This document shows positions 35,688 through 45,727 of a stretch of DNA of 61,395 bases, piece by piece. Positions within the stretch are counted from its first letter, which is position 1. Each line of letters opens with the position of its first letter. Made by a program: the position numbers and the translations under genes. The notes below the pieces were generated by a model, which worked only from the letters and a program-made list of their open reading frames with translations, did not search any database and had not been told where the DNA came from. Origin of the DNA: Pseudodonghicola xiamenensis DSM 18339 (lineage in GTDB: Bacteria; Pseudomonadota; Alphaproteobacteria; Rhodobacterales; Rhodobacteraceae). Where the stretch lies: assembly GCF_000429365.1 (NCBI RefSeq), contig NZ_AUBS01000025.1:1-61395 (forward strand). The letters run 5' to 3'.

Positions 35688-36357
35688 CCAGCAGCGGCTT
35701 GTCATGCTCGGCCATCCGTTCCAGTGCCGAAACATAACGCGCGGGATCGGTGTATTCGACATAGGCCTCGTCAATGCACAGCAGCGTTTCGGGATGTTGC
35801 GCCGCCATCAACTGGTCCAGCGCCGCCGGATCAAGCCACAGCCCCGCCGGGTTCATCGGGTTCGACAGCAGGATCAATCGCGCCGGGCGCGCCACCGCCG
35901 CCAACAGCGCCGGCAGGTCGATTTCGCCCTCGGGCGTCAGGTCGATTCGCTCGACCGCGGCCCCCATCATCAGGGCGTAATCCTCGTGCAGCGGAAACGA
36001 GGGATAGAGCGTGATCACCCGGTCGCCCGGCTGTAACAGCGCCCGAGCCAGCACGTTGAGCAGATCCTCCGACCCGTCGCCCAGCACCACCTGATCCGGC
36101 GTCACCCCCGCCAGAGACGCCACCGCCACACACAGATCATGTCCCGAGGGATCGGGATAGAGATGCAACTGGCTGGCCGCCTTGGCCACGGCGGTGGTCA
36201 CGCCGGGGGCCGCGCCATAGGGGTTCTCATTCGACCCTAGCTTAGCGATCTTCGTCACGCCGGGGCGCGCGGCCACCTCTTCCTGCGTCAGACCGGAATT
36301 ATAAGGGGTAAGCGCGGATAGCTCCGGGCGCAGGGCAAGGGGGGCATGGTCGGACAT
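35688..36357 (-). pseudogene. hisC: Truncated histidinol-phosphate aminotransferase-like gene
   Basis: The frame encodes a fold-type I PLP aminotransferase of the HisC group (KLGSNENPYG, GDGSEDLLNVLARALLQPG, LLSNPMNPAG, CIDEAYVEY) but stops matching after KPLLGF. The family continues there with the R-T-F-S-K lysine loop; here the IS6 end supplies a few foreign residues and a stop. The catalytic Schiff-base lysine and the C-terminal domain are missing, so it is inactive. It was the last gene of the leftward hut/ABC operon and may have acted on histidine or a related imidazole amino acid. Confidence 0.88.
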
Positions 36358-36374
36358 CGGAACTCTCTTCTCGC

Positions 36375-37151
36375 TCAGAAACTGTTGCGCTCGTGGTAGG
36401 TGCGCAGAAAGGACTGGATGCGCGGGTCTTCCGGGTGGTGAAGGATATTGGCCGGCGCATCCACCGCCACCAGCTCGCCCTGTTCCATGAAAGCGACCTG
36501 GTCGGCGACATGGGCGGCAAAGCCCATCTCGTGGGTGACCACCACCATCGTCATCCCCTCGGCGGCCAGCGCCTTCATCACGGTGAGCACCTCACCCACC
36601 AGCTCCGGATCGAGCGCCGAGGTCGGCTCGTCGAACAGCATCAACCGGGGCTCCATCGCGATGGCCCGCGCGATGGCCACCCGCTGTTGCTGCCCCCCGG
36701 ACAGCCGCGACGGGTGATTTCCCATCCGGTCGCCCAGACCGACTTTTTCCAACGCGTCGGCAGCACGCGTCTCGGCCTCGGCCCGGGCCATGCCACGCAC
36801 GCGGATCAACCCTTCGGCGACGTTCTGCAGCGCGGTCATATGCGGCCAGAGGTTGAACTGCTGGAACACCATCCCGATGGTGCGGCGCATCTCGCGCAGC
36901 CGACGCGACGACATCTTCTTGCCACCGGCGGTTTCGTATCCGATCAGCTCGCCGTCGATCAGGATTTCGCCCGAGTTGTATTCCTCGAGGAAATTGACGC
37001 AGCGCAACAGGGTGGATTTGCCCGACCCGGAGGGGCCGATCAGGCAGGTGACCTTGCCCGGTTCGATGGACATGTCGATGTCCTTGAGCGCGTGGAACGG
37101 CCCGTAGAATTTGTTGACCTTGCGGATCTCGACGGAAGAAGCCCGGACCAT
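36375..37151 (-). CDS. Polar amino acid ABC transporter ATP-binding protein
   Basis: The 258-residue ATPase has Walker [10 protein letters not shown] near residue 38, the Q loop [12 protein letters not shown], signature LSGGQQQR near 155, Walker [14 protein letters not shown] and the switch His in VVVTHEMGF. It belongs to the HisP/GlnQ-like group energising polar amino acid uptake. It is encoded 1 bp after the upstream permease on the minus strand, within the hut operon, so histidine, urocanate or a related imidazole compound is the likely cargo. Confidence 0.94.
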   Translation of the reverse strand: MVRASSVEIRKVNKFYGPFHALKDIDMSIEPGKVTCLIGPSGSGKSTLLRCVNFLEEYNSGEILIDGELIGYETAGGKKMSSRRLREMRRTIGMVFQQFNLWPHMTALQNVAEGLIRVRGMARAEAETRAADALEKVGLGDRMGNHPSRLSGGQQQRVAIARAIAMEPRLMLFDEPTSALDPELVGEVLTVMKALAAEGMTMVVVTHEMGFAAHVADQVAFMEQGELVAVDAPANILHHPEDPRIQSFLRTYHERNSF

Positions 37152-37152
37152 G

Positions 37153-37812
37153 TCACGTCCTTTCGATCAGGTGTTTGGTGATGCGGGTCTCGAACCGGCG
37201 CCCGAGGCGCGAGATGAGCTCGACGAGCCCCCAGAAGAACAGGGCGAGGGCCAGGTTGGCCTCGACATAACGGAAGGTTTCCGCCGACATGCGCTGAACC
37301 TGGTACATCAGTTCCGGCACGGTGACGATCGACAGGATCACCGTCTCCTTGGTCAGCACGATCGAGAAATTGACCATCGCCGGCAGCGCCGACACCAGCC
37401 CGAGCGGCAGCAGGATCCGGCGTACGATGGAAAATTCGCTCATGCCGATGGCGCGCGCGGCCTCGATCTGGCCAACCGGGACCGAGCCAAAGGCCGAGCG
37501 GAAGATCTCGGCGAAATAAGGGCTGCTGTAAACCGACAGCCCCAATAGCCCCGCCGGAACCGGATCAAGCCGCAGCCCGAACATCGGCCCGCCGTAGTAC
37601 AGCAGGAAAAGTTGCGCGAGAAAGGGCGTGCCCCGGATCGCCTCGATATAGGCGCGCAGAACCCAGCGGACCGGCGCGATGCTGTGACGCTGGATCAGTG
37701 CGATCGCAAGGCCAAGCGCCATCCCCCCGATCGTTCCCAGCAGCCAACACAGCACCGTCATGCCAAAGCCGCTCAGCAGGAACGGGCCGTAGTGAGCAAG
37801 AAAATCGTTCAT
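37153..37812 (-). CDS. Amino acid ABC transporter permease (second)
   Basis: The 219-residue HisM/GlnP-type permease has about five hydrophobic segments and the ATPase-contact EAA loop ([25 protein letters not shown], split). The motif [20 protein letters not shown] is typical of the family. Its start is one base into the stop of the preceding permease gene. It forms a heterodimer with the product of 37812-38459. Confidence 0.92.
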   Translation of the reverse strand: MNDFLAHYGPFLLSGFGMTVLCWLLGTIGGMALGLAIALIQRHSIAPVRWVLRAYIEAIRGTPFLAQLFLLYYGGPMFGLRLDPVPAGLLGLSVYSSPYFAEIFRSAFGSVPVGQIEAARAIGMSEFSIVRRILLPLGLVSALPAMVNFSIVLTKETVILSIVTVPELMYQVQRMSAETFRYVEANLALALFFWGLVELISRLGRRFETRITKHLIERT

Positions 37813-38459
37813 CAGACCGCCATCCTGTGTTCAAGCCAGCGTCCCACCCCGGCGAGGCAAAGGTTGATCGCCAGATAGATGCAGGCCGCCGCCAAGTAGA
37901 CCTCGAGTGGGCGGAATGTGGTCGCCGCCTGCGCCTGCGAGGCGCGGGTGATTTCCATGATACCGACCACGGAGACCAGCGACGAAGCCTTGACCAGCAG
38001 GATCAGCTCATTGATCAGCGCCGGCAGCGACATGGTGACCGCCTGCGGCAGGATGATCCGCGTCCATTGCGGCAGCGGCGCCATGCCGATGGCCTTGGCC
38101 GCCTCGGTCTGTCCACGCGGAAGCGCGTTGATCGCCCCGCGCCAGATTTCCGAGATATAGGCGCTTGCGCAGATCGCGACGGTCACCACGGCGGCCACCA
38201 GCGCCGGCACGTTGATGCCGATCACCGGCAACAGGAAGTAGACAAGCAGCAATTGCACCAGCAGCGGCACACCGCGCAGGAAACTGACCCAAAGCGCGGC
38301 AAAGAGGCGCAAGGGTTTCATCGGTGACAGCGCAGCCGCACAGATCAGCGCACCGATCACCAGCCCCAGTAAGATCCCGAGGCCCGAGACAAGCACTGTA
38401 AAGCGCGCGGCCCAGAGCAGCGGAATGAAACTATCCCCAAAGGTGGTCCAGGAAAACAC
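37812..38459 (-). CDS. Amino acid ABC transporter permease (first)
   Basis: The 215-residue polar amino acid permease contains WVSFLRGVPLLVQLLLVYF and the EAA loop QTEAAKAIGMAPLPQWTRI. It lies between the binding-protein gene (57 bp upstream) and the second permease gene (one-base overlap). Together the four genes form a complete uptake system inside the hut operon. Confidence 0.92.
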   Translation of the reverse strand: MFSWTTFGDSFIPLLWAARFTVLVSGLGILLGLVIGALICAAALSPMKPLRLFAALWVSFLRGVPLLVQLLLVYFLLPVIGINVPALVAAVVTVAICASAYISEIWRGAINALPRGQTEAAKAIGMAPLPQWTRIILPQAVTMSLPALINELILLVKASSLVSVVGIMEITRASQAQAATTFRPLEVYLAAACIYLAINLCLAGVGRWLEHRMAV

Positions 38460-38515
38460 GGCAGCCCCCGTTCATGGTCGTGCGGGCCGGGATCGCTCTC
38501 GGCCCGCAGTCAGGA

Positions 38516-39334
38516 TCAGTCTTGCGGAACTTCGCGCGGCAGGTCGGGATTGACGCCCAGCCATTTCTCCTGGATCGCCTTCATGCGGCCATCGTCGGTC
38601 ATCTTCAGCAAGGCGGCGTTGATGGCTTCGACGAAAGACGCGCTGTCGGCATCCTTGCGCATCGCCCAAGCAAAGTACTTCGGCTTGCCAAAGGTGGCGG
38701 GCTCTAGCAGGGCAAAGGTTTCGCCACGCGCCTTGACCAGATAGGCAAGGTTGGGAAGCGAGCCGGCCACGGCCTGAAGACGCCCGGTTGCCAGGTCGGC
38801 ATAGGCTTCGTCGGTGGTGCCGTATTCCTTCATCGTGACGCCGCCGATCTTGTCGCCGAACGCCTGAAGCTGGGCCGCCTGGGCGGTGCCTTGCTGAACG
38901 CCGACGGCTTTGCCCTTGATGTCTTCGGGCGCCTTGGTCTCGCTGTCGTTGGCGCTGCGGATCAGGCCGACGGTCGCATCGGCAATCGGCAGGCTAAAGG
39001 CATAGCGTTCCAGCCGTTCAGGCGTGATCGTCACCGGCGCGATGATGATGTCGAATTTCTTGACCTCGAGGCCGGGCAGTTCCGCCGTCCACGGAATATC
39101 CTGGTAAACCGGCTCGACGCCCAGTTCCTTCGACACCTCGTCGAAGATGTCCTTGGTGATCCCCTGATAGGTGCCGTCGATGATCATGTCGAACGGGGCA
39201 TAGTGCATATCGGTCGCGGTCACGATCTTTCCCGCGGCTTTGATATCGGCAAGCTGGTCGGCGAAGGCTGGCGCGGAAAGCCCGAGGGCGGTGAGGCCGA
39301 ACAGGGCGGCCTTCAGCGTGTTCTTGATAGTCAT
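38516..39334 (-). CDS. Periplasmic amino acid-binding protein
   Basis: The 272-residue family 3 solute-binding protein has a clear signal peptide (MTIKNTLKAALFGLTALG...APAFA). Typical segments are GKIVTATDMHYAPFDM, ITKDIFDEVSKELGVE and the C-terminal DGRMKAIQEKWLG. AAGGAG precedes the ATG at 39334; the longer frame is noncoding leader. As the receptor for the adjacent ABC genes it probably defines the imported imidazole compound. Ligand identity is not readable from sequence. Confidence 0.92.
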   Translation of the reverse strand: MTIKNTLKAALFGLTALGLSAPAFADQLADIKAAGKIVTATDMHYAPFDMIIDGTYQGITKDIFDEVSKELGVEPVYQDIPWTAELPGLEVKKFDIIIAPVTITPERLERYAFSLPIADATVGLIRSANDSETKAPEDIKGKAVGVQQGTAQAAQLQAFGDKIGGVTMKEYGTTDEAYADLATGRLQAVAGSLPNLAYLVKARGETFALLEPATFGKPKYFAWAMRKDADSASFVEAINAALLKMTDDGRMKAIQEKWLGVNPDLPREVPQD

Positions 39335-39366
39335 GCGGTTCTCCTTGTTGGGTCCGGGGGTATAGG

Positions 39367-39395
39367 CCCCACACCGTCCCCGGAACGGTGTGGGG
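39367..39395 (-). terminator. Intercistronic hairpin after hutU
   Basis: A perfect 11-bp stem (CCCCACACCGT / ACGGTGTGGGG) with a 7-nt loop lies between the hutU stop and the binding-protein gene. Without a T tract on the minus strand it is more likely an mRNA-stabilising or attenuating hairpin that sets expression of the transporter genes. Confidence 0.55.
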
Positions 39396-39402
39396 ATTTC
39401 GC

Positions 39403-41067
39403 TCACAGAATCGCGGGCAGGTTCAGGTTGTGCTCCTTGGCGCAGTCGATCGCGATCTCGTAGCCCGCATCGGCATGGCGCATCACGCCGGTGGCGGGGT
39501 CATTCCACAGCACCCGGGCAATGCGCGCATCAGCCTCTTCGGTGCCGTCGCAGCAAATTACCATTCCCGCATGCTGCGAAAAGCCCATTCCGACACCACC
39601 ACCATGATGAAGCGACACCCAAGTCGCGCCAGACGCCGTATTAAGCAGCGCGTTCAGCAGCGGCCAGTCGGACACGGCGTCTGACCCGTCGCGCATGGAT
39701 TCCGTCTCGCGGTTGGGCGAGGCAACAGAGCCGGAATCAAGGTGGTCGCGCCCAATCACCACCGGCGCTTTCAGCTCGCCGTTGCGCACCATTTCGTTAA
39801 AGGCAAGACCCAGCTTGTCGCGCTGTCCCAGCCCCACCCAGCAGATCCGCGCCGGCAGGCCTTGGAACGCGATCCGCTCGTGCGCCATGTCGAGCCAGTT
39901 GTGCAGATGCGGATCGTCGATCAGCTCCTTCACCTTCTGGTCGGTCTTGTAGATATCCTCGGGATCGCCCGAAAGCGCGGCCCAGCGGAACGGCCCGACA
40001 CCGCGGCAGAACAGCGGTCGGATGCAGGCCGGCACGAAACCGGGGAAGGAAAAGGCCCGCTCCAGCCCCTCTTCGAACGCCATCTGGCGAATGTTGTTGC
40101 CGTAATCAAGCGTCGGGATCCCCGCATCGTGGAATCCGACCATCGCCTCGACATGTGTGCGCATGGATTCGCGCGCTGCTGCTTCCACGACCTTGGGCTC
40201 CCTCTCTTGCCGGGCGCGCCATTCGGCCACACTCCAGCCCTGCGGCAGATAGCCATGCACCGGATCATGCGCCGAGGTCTGGTCGGTCACGATATCGGGT
40301 TTCACGCCGCGTTTGAGCAGTTCGGGGAACACGTCGGCGGCGTTCGCGATCAGTGCCACGGATTTCGCCTCGCCGGCGGCGGTCCAGCGTTCGATCATCG
40401 CCAGCGCCTCGTCGAGATCGTGGGTCTTCTCGTCGCAATAGCGGGTGCGAATGCGGAAATCGGCGCGGGTCTCGTCGCACTCAACCGCCAGGCAACAGGC
40501 CCCGGCCATCACCGCGGCCAGCGGCTGTGCGCCGCCCATCCCGCCCAGACCGCCGGTCAGGATCCATTTGCCCTTGAGATTGCCGCCGTAGTGCTGGCGC
40601 CCGGCCTCTACAAAGGTCTCGTAGGTGCCCTGCACGATGCCCTGCGCGCCGATATAGATCCACGAGCCAGCGGTCATTTGGCCGTACATCATCAGGCCCT
40701 TCTTATCGAGCTCGTTGAAATGATCCCAGTTGGCCCAGTGCGGCACAAGGTTAGAGTTCGCGATCAGCACGCGCGGCGCATCCTTGTGGGTGCGAAACAC
40801 GCCCACGGGCTTGCCCGACTGGACCAGCAGGGTTTCGGTATCTTCAAGATTTTTCAGGGTCTCGACGATCAGGTCGAAATCCTTCCAGGTCCGGGCCGCG
40901 CGCCCGATGCCGCCATAGACGACCAGCTCATGCGGGTTCTCGGCCACGTCCGGGTGCAGGTTGTTCATCAACATCCGCAGCGGCGCCTCGGTCAGCCAGC
41001 TCTTGGCGTTCAGCTCGGTGCCGGTCCTCGGAAAAATGTCGCGGGTGTTATGACGGGGATTGGTCAT
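39403..41067 (-). CDS. hutU: Urocanate hydratase
   Basis: Urocanase uses tightly bound NAD+ as an electrophile to hydrate urocanate to imidazolonepropionate. The 554-residue product is close to the family length. Visible marks are the N-terminal [29 protein letters not shown] region (split), [16 protein letters not shown] for NAD+ binding near 160-175, DQTSAHDP near 245, [13 protein letters not shown] and the C-terminal [17 protein letters not shown]. The start at 41067 follows AGAGAG, 10 bp after the acyl-CoA dehydrogenase stop. The longer frame to 41382 is antisense-type noise over the preceding gene. Confidence 0.96.
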   Translation of the reverse strand: MTNPRHNTRDIFPRTGTELNAKSWLTEAPLRMLMNNLHPDVAENPHELVVYGGIGRAARTWKDFDLIVETLKNLEDTETLLVQSGKPVGVFRTHKDAPRVLIANSNLVPHWANWDHFNELDKKGLMMYGQMTAGSWIYIGAQGIVQGTYETFVEAGRQHYGGNLKGKWILTGGLGGMGGAQPLAAVMAGACCLAVECDETRADFRIRTRYCDEKTHDLDEALAMIERWTAAGEAKSVALIANAADVFPELLKRGVKPDIVTDQTSAHDPVHGYLPQGWSVAEWRARQEREPKVVEAAARESMRTHVEAMVGFHDAGIPTLDYGNNIRQMAFEEGLERAFSFPGFVPACIRPLFCRGVGPFRWAALSGDPEDIYKTDQKVKELIDDPHLHNWLDMAHERIAFQGLPARICWVGLGQRDKLGLAFNEMVRNGELKAPVVIGRDHLDSGSVASPNRETESMRDGSDAVSDWPLLNALLNTASGATWVSLHHGGGVGMGFSQHAGMVICCDGTEEADARIARVLWNDPATGVMRHADAGYEIAIDCAKEHNLNLPAIL

Positions 41068-41077
41068 GTGTTTCTCT

Positions 41078-42247
41078 CTATGCACTGGCCAGCATCTGGC
41101 CGGAAATGATGATGCGTTGAACTTCGCTGGAGCCCTCGTAAATGCGCATGATGCGCAGATCGCGGGTGATCCGCTCGACCGGGAAATCGGCGGTATAGCC
41201 ATAGCCGCCGTGCAGTTGCAGGGCGGTATCGGCGATCTTGCCGGCGGCTTCCGAGGCCGCCAGCTTGGCCGTCGCCGCCGCCAGCGAGAACCGCCCGCCG
41301 GTGGCATGGGCAATGTCGCGCTGGCGGGCGGCATCCAGCGACAGCAACAGTGCCGAACGCCATGCCACCCCCATATCGGCAATCATCCAGCGGATGCCCT
41401 GCCGTTCGGTCAGCGGCTCGCCCCCGATGACGCGGTCCTTGGCATAGGCAATCGCGGCCTTCATCGCCGCGTCGGCCAGCCCGAGACATTGCGCCGCGAC
41501 TTCGATGCGGCCATTGTCGAGCACCTGCATCGCCGTTTTGAATCCGGCCCCCTCAGCGCCCAGAAGGGCATCTTCGGGCAGATCGACGTCGATGTTGAGG
41601 GTAAAGACATGGCCGCCGCGCAATCCCATCGTGCGCTCTGGCGGGCTGGCCTCGAACCCGGCGGTGCCTTTCGGCAGCAGGAACGCCGAGATGCCGCGAT
41701 GCCCCTTGTCAGGATCGGTCACGGCATAAAGGACGACGAAATCGGCCACCCCGCCGTTCGAGATAAAGCATTTCGTACCCTTGATATGCCAGCCGGTGTC
41801 GGTGCGTCGGGCGCGGGTTTTCATATCGGCCGGGTCAGAGCCCGCGGTCGGTTCGGTCAGGGCAAAGGCACCAAGGGCGGCGCCGCTTGCGGCCTTGGGC
41901 AGCCACGCGCGTTTCTGCGCCTCGGTGCCGCCCAGCAGGATCGAGTCGGTGGCGAGATAATGCGCTGTCAACGCCGAGGCGGTCGAGCCGCAGGCCCCCG
42001 CCACGATCGACACCGCCCGCAACAACCCCGGCGCGGACACGGCGCTGCCCTCGTAGTCCTCGGGCAGGTTGGCCCCCATCATCCCCGCCTCGGCCAACGT
42101 GGCGAGCTGGTCGTGGGCAAATATCCCCTCGGCGTCGGTGCGTGCGGCCAGCGGTGCGATCTTGTCGGCGCACAGCCGTTCCAACACGTCGCAGAACAGC
42201 GATTCTTCTGTCGAAAGCATATGCCAGGGATTATCGAGCGCGCTCAT
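41078..42247 (-). CDS. Acyl-CoA dehydrogenase inside the hut operon (CaiA-like)
   Basis: The 389-residue flavoprotein has the acyl-CoA dehydrogenase core: [19 protein letters not shown] near 125-145, [30 protein letters not shown] near 350 and the end [19 protein letters not shown]. The catalytic Glu of the short-chain group probably lies in the YEGSSE segment. It is not a standard Hut enzyme. It overlaps the CoA transferase stop by 4 nt and is followed by hutU after 10 bp. Coupled to a CaiB-like transferase it could interconvert a saturated imidazole acid thioester and urocanoyl-CoA; this is inference. Confidence 0.9.
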   Translation of the reverse strand: MSALDNPWHMLSTEESLFCDVLERLCADKIAPLAARTDAEGIFAHDQLATLAEAGMMGANLPEDYEGSAVSAPGLLRAVSIVAGACGSTASALTAHYLATDSILLGGTEAQKRAWLPKAASGAALGAFALTEPTAGSDPADMKTRARRTDTGWHIKGTKCFISNGGVADFVVLYAVTDPDKGHRGISAFLLPKGTAGFEASPPERTMGLRGGHVFTLNIDVDLPEDALLGAEGAGFKTAMQVLDNGRIEVAAQCLGLADAAMKAAIAYAKDRVIGGEPLTERQGIRWMIADMGVAWRSALLLSLDAARQRDIAHATGGRFSLAAATAKLAASEAAGKIADTALQLHGGYGYTADFPVERITRDLRIMRIYEGSSEVQRIIISGQMLASA

Positions 42248-43395
42248 TCTGTCTTCTCCAGTCCGAAGTCTTCGAGGATCGCCTCAAGATCGCCGCCCAG
42301 ACGCGGGGCAGAACTCGCAGCGAGGGGTTTTTCACCATCAAAGCGCACCGGCTGGCCCACCACCGGCGCATGGCCCAGAACCGGATGCGGCAATTCGCTG
42401 ACCAGACCGCGCGCAATGGCGTGTTCACTGGTTCGGGCCTGCGCAATGTCCCAGATCGGGGCGGTCGGCAGGTTCACCGAACTCAGCGCCGCGACCGCCT
42501 CTTCCGTACTCAACTGGCTCGACCAGCCCTCGACCAGCGCGCGCACGGTTGGTTCATGTTCGGTGCGGCTCTCGTCGCTGGCAAAGCGTGGGTCCTTGAC
42601 CGCCTCGGGATGTCCGATCAGGTCGGTCAACCTGGCGAATTGCCTGTTGTTGAGCACCGCGATCACCACCTGCCCATCACGGGTCGCGAAACAACCGAAC
42701 GGGGTCGACAGCGGATGCCGGTTGCCGACCCGTTCCGGCAGAACCCCGGCATAAAGATTCAGCGCGTGGCTGGTGGTCAACATCGAGAACAGCGCGTCAT
42801 ACATCGCCACATCCAGCGCCGCGCCCTTCCCGGTCCGGTCCCGCTGCACCAGCGCGGCCATGATCGACCAGCTTGCGAACAGCCCGGCGATCAGATCACC
42901 CAAGGCTTCCCCGGTCTGCAGCGGCGCGCCGCCCTCTTCCCCGGTGGCCGCCATCAACCCGGACATTGCCTGAACCACGACGTCATAGGCGGGCAGCTCG
43001 CGAAACGGACCCTCCTGACCAAAGCCCGAGATCGAGCAATAGATCAGCCGCGGATTTTTCGCACGCAGGGCCGCAGCCCCCAGTCCCAGCCGTTCCGCCA
43101 CGCCGGGGCGGAAATTCTCCACCACAACATCGACCCGGCCCGCGATGGCCCGCGCCAACGCCAGATCGGCAGGTGCCTTGAGATCCAGCGTCATCGACCG
43201 TTTGCCACGGTTGTTCAGCGTGAACAGCGCACTCTCGCCCTGTTTGAACGGGCCGATATGGCGGTATTCGTCGCCAGCCGGGGATTCCAGCTTGATGACC
43301 TCGGCGCCCAGATCGGCCAGCAGGGCTGTACAATAGGGGCCGGAAAGTACCCGTGTCAGATCCAGTACCCGGATCCCGTCAAGCGGTTTGCTCAT
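42244..43395 (-). CDS. CaiB/BaiF family CoA transferase inside the hut operon
   Basis: The 383-residue class III CoA transferase contains GIRVLDLTRVLSGPYCTALLADLGAEVIKLE (split) at the N-terminus, the catalytic-Asp region VVENFRPGVAERLG near 95-110, LIYCSISGFGQEGP, and FGCFATRDGQVVIAV. It moves CoA between carboxylic acids, usually a substrate and a pathway product. It overlaps hutG2 by 4 nt upstream and the acyl-CoA dehydrogenase by 4 nt downstream, so it is firmly within the hut operon. Its natural partner acids may be urocanate and its reduced form. Confidence 0.9.
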   Translation of the reverse strand: MSKPLDGIRVLDLTRVLSGPYCTALLADLGAEVIKLESPAGDEYRHIGPFKQGESALFTLNNRGKRSMTLDLKAPADLALARAIAGRVDVVVENFRPGVAERLGLGAAALRAKNPRLIYCSISGFGQEGPFRELPAYDVVVQAMSGLMAATGEEGGAPLQTGEALGDLIAGLFASWSIMAALVQRDRTGKGAALDVAMYDALFSMLTTSHALNLYAGVLPERVGNRHPLSTPFGCFATRDGQVVIAVLNNRQFARLTDLIGHPEAVKDPRFASDESRTEHEPTVRALVEGWSSQLSTEEAVAALSSVNLPTAPIWDIAQARTSEHAIARGLVSELPHPVLGHAPVVGQPVRFDGEKPLAASSAPRLGGDLEAILEDFGLEKTE

Positions 43396-44189
43396 GCCTC
43401 TGCCCCCAATTCCGGCGCCAGATCGGCCAGCGCATGCAGGATCGCGCCAAGGGGGACGCCCAGCGCCTCGGCCTTGGCCGGGTCATAGGCAAAGGGCAGT
43501 GCCTCGGCCTTCAGATGGGTCGATTGCGCAAGCTCCATCTGGATCGCATGCACACCTTCGCCGGGCTGGCCATAGTGGCGCGTGGTCCAGCCGCCTTTGA
43601 ACCGCCCATTCACCGCCATCGTCCGAGCGGTACCTGAGCAAACCTTTTGCGCGGCGGCCTCAAGACGCGGATCGCAGGTGACGCCCAAATTGGTGCCGAT
43701 GTTGAAATCGGGCAGCGTTCCGTCAAACAGGAACGGAATATGGCTGCGGATCGAGTGGCAATCATACAGGATCGCAACCCCGTGGATCGCTTTTACCCGT
43801 GCGATCTCGGCGGCCAGCGCGGAGTGATAGGGCGTGTGCCAATCGGCCAGACGCTGCGCGATCTCGGCATCATCGGGGGCCGTGGTCCAAAGCGGTTCGC
43901 CATCGAAATCGGTCATCGGAACGAGCCCGGTGGTGTTCTGACCGGGGTACAGGCTTTCGTTCTCCGGCCCCCGGTTAGCGTCGATCACATAGCGATGAAA
44001 CATCGCGCGCACCGTGGTCGCCCCCGGCAACAGCCCATCATACAGCCGATCCACATGCCAGTCGGTATCGGCAAGGGTCTGCCCGCGAGGGGTCAGCCGA
44101 GCAAAGATCTCGTCAGGAACAAAGGCGCCGGTATGCGGTAGGCCAAGGATGACAGGGCTGTCGCCTTGGTGAATCGTGACGGGAGTCAT
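43392..44189 (-). CDS. hutG: N-formylglutamate deformylase (second copy)
   Basis: The 265-residue enzyme shows the same motifs as the copy at 4932 ([66 protein letters not shown]), though the two clearly differ in sequence. It hydrolyses N-formylglutamate made by HutF2. ATGA overlaps link it to hutH upstream and to the CoA transferase downstream. Confidence 0.94.
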   Translation of the reverse strand: MTPVTIHQGDSPVILGLPHTGAFVPDEIFARLTPRGQTLADTDWHVDRLYDGLLPGATTVRAMFHRYVIDANRGPENESLYPGQNTTGLVPMTDFDGEPLWTTAPDDAEIAQRLADWHTPYHSALAAEIARVKAIHGVAILYDCHSIRSHIPFLFDGTLPDFNIGTNLGVTCDPRLEAAAQKVCSGTARTMAVNGRFKGGWTTRHYGQPGEGVHAIQMELAQSTHLKAEALPFAYDPAKAEALGVPLGAILHALADLAPELGAEA

Positions 44190-45727
44190 GGGCGCACCTC
44201 CTCGAGCAGCCGCTCAGGCAGCGTGTCAAGCAGCACGCCGGAGCGGACCAGCTCTGCCGCCTGCTCGAGATCGGGGGCAAGGAAACGATCCTGATCCAGC
44301 GGCGGCACCGATTGGCGCAACCGTTCGATCACCGCTGCCAGCGGGGCAGAGGTTTTCAGCGGCGCGCGAAATTCGATCCCGGCGCTGGCGCACAGCGCCT
44401 CGATCCCGAGGATATGGGTCAGGTTCGCATTCATCCGTTTGAGCCGCCGCGCCCCATGCGCCGCCATCGAGACGTGATCCTCCTGATTGGCCGAGGTCGG
44501 TGTGGAATCGGTGGAACAGGGGTTGGCGAGATGCTTGTTCTCGCTCATCAGTGCCGCCGAGGTGACCTCGGCAATCATCAACCCGCTGTTCAGTCCCGGC
44601 GCCGGCGTCAGGAAGGCCGGCAGATCATGGTTCATGGTGGGATCGACCATCAGCGCGATGCGCCGCTGCCCGATTGCGCCGATCTCGGCGATGGCCAAGG
44701 CGATCTGATCGGCGGCAAAGGCGACCGGTTCAGCATGGAAATTCCCACCCGAAACGATCCGGTCCTCGTCGATCAGCACCAGCGGGTTGTCGGTCGCGGC
44801 GTTGGCCTCGATCTCCAGCGTGCGCGCCGCCTGCGTCAACAGGTCGATACAGGCGCCGGTCACCTGTGGCTGGCACCGGATGCAATAGGGGTCCTGCACC
44901 CGTTGATCCCCCTCGCGGTGGCTTTCGCGGATCTCCGATCCGGCCATCAACCTGCGGATCGCGCGCGCCGCGACGATCTGGCCGCGATGGCCGCGCAACT
45001 GATGCACCTCGTCGAGGAAAGGCGCGGTCGAACCCATGATCGCGTCTGTGGCCAAAGCCGATGTCACCAGCGCGTTGCGCGCCAGACGGAAGGCCTCGAA
45101 CAACCCTGTCAGCGCAAAGGCGGTGGAGACCTGGGTGCCGTTGATCAGCGCCAGACCCTCTTTCGCAGACAGGCTGATCGGCGCCAGCCCGGCAGCAGCC
45201 AGCGCGGCGGCTCCGGCCACCTCTTGGCCTTGAAACAGCGCCCGGCTTTCACCCAGCATCACGGCAGCCATATGGGCCAGCGGCGCAAGATCGCCCGAGG
45301 CCCCGACCGACCCCTGCGAGGGGATCACCGGCATCACGCCCTTGGTCAGCATCCCTTCGATCAGCGCGACGACCTCAGGGCGCACGCCCGACGCCCCGCG
45401 CCCCAGCGACAGAAGTTTCAGCACCATGATCAGGCGCACGGTCTCGGGCTCGATCGGCTCACCAACGCCGCAGCAATGCGACAGGATCAGGTTGCGTTGC
45501 AGCGTGGCAGTGTCCTCGGGGCGGATCTTGATCGAGGCCAGTTTGCCAAAGCCGGTATTGACGCCATAGACCGGCGCCTCCCCCTGGGCCGCGGCGGCAA
45601 TGCGCGCGGCGGCCTTGATGATGGCAGGACGGGCGCTGTCGTCGAGGCGCACGGCAAGCCCCTCGCGCCAGATCTGTTCGAGATCGGCCAGGGTACACTG
45701 GCCGGGTGTCAGAACGCGTTCAGACAA
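44186..45727 (-). CDS. hutH: Histidine ammonia-lyase
   Basis: HutH converts L-histidine to trans-urocanate and ammonia. The MIO cofactor triad is present as [15 protein letters not shown] near residue 140, with [12 protein letters not shown] near 55 and the NQEDHVSMA segment near 415. I prefer a TTG start at 45727: GGAGG lies 5 nt upstream and it gives 513 residues ([10 protein letters not shown]...), the usual length. An ATG at 45751 in the same frame would overlap hutI by 32 bp. The genes hutI, hutH and hutG2 are tightly coupled. Confidence 0.95.
   Translation of the reverse strand: MSERVLTPGQCTLADLEQIWREGLAVRLDDSARPAIIKAAARIAAAAQGEAPVYGVNTGFGKLASIKIRPEDTATLQRNLILSHCCGVGEPIEPETVRLIMVLKLLSLGRGASGVRPEVVALIEGMLTKGVMPVIPSQGSVGASGDLAPLAHMAAVMLGESRALFQGQEVAGAAALAAAGLAPISLSAKEGLALINGTQVSTAFALTGLFEAFRLARNALVTSALATDAIMGSTAPFLDEVHQLRGHRGQIVAARAIRRLMAGSEIRESHREGDQRVQDPYCIRCQPQVTGACIDLLTQAARTLEIEANAATDNPLVLIDEDRIVSGGNFHAEPVAFAADQIALAIAEIGAIGQRRIALMVDPTMNHDLPAFLTPAPGLNSGLMIAEVTSAALMSENKHLANPCSTDSTPTSANQEDHVSMAAHGARRLKRMNANLTHILGIEALCASAGIEFRAPLKTSAPLAAVIERLRQSVPPLDQDRFLAPDLEQAAELVRSGVLLDTLPERLLEEVRP

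Noticed and set aside
41068..41382. N-terminal extension of the hutU frame
   Set aside because: The extension overlaps the acyl-CoA dehydrogenase in another frame and is unlike urocanase; hutU starts at 41067.
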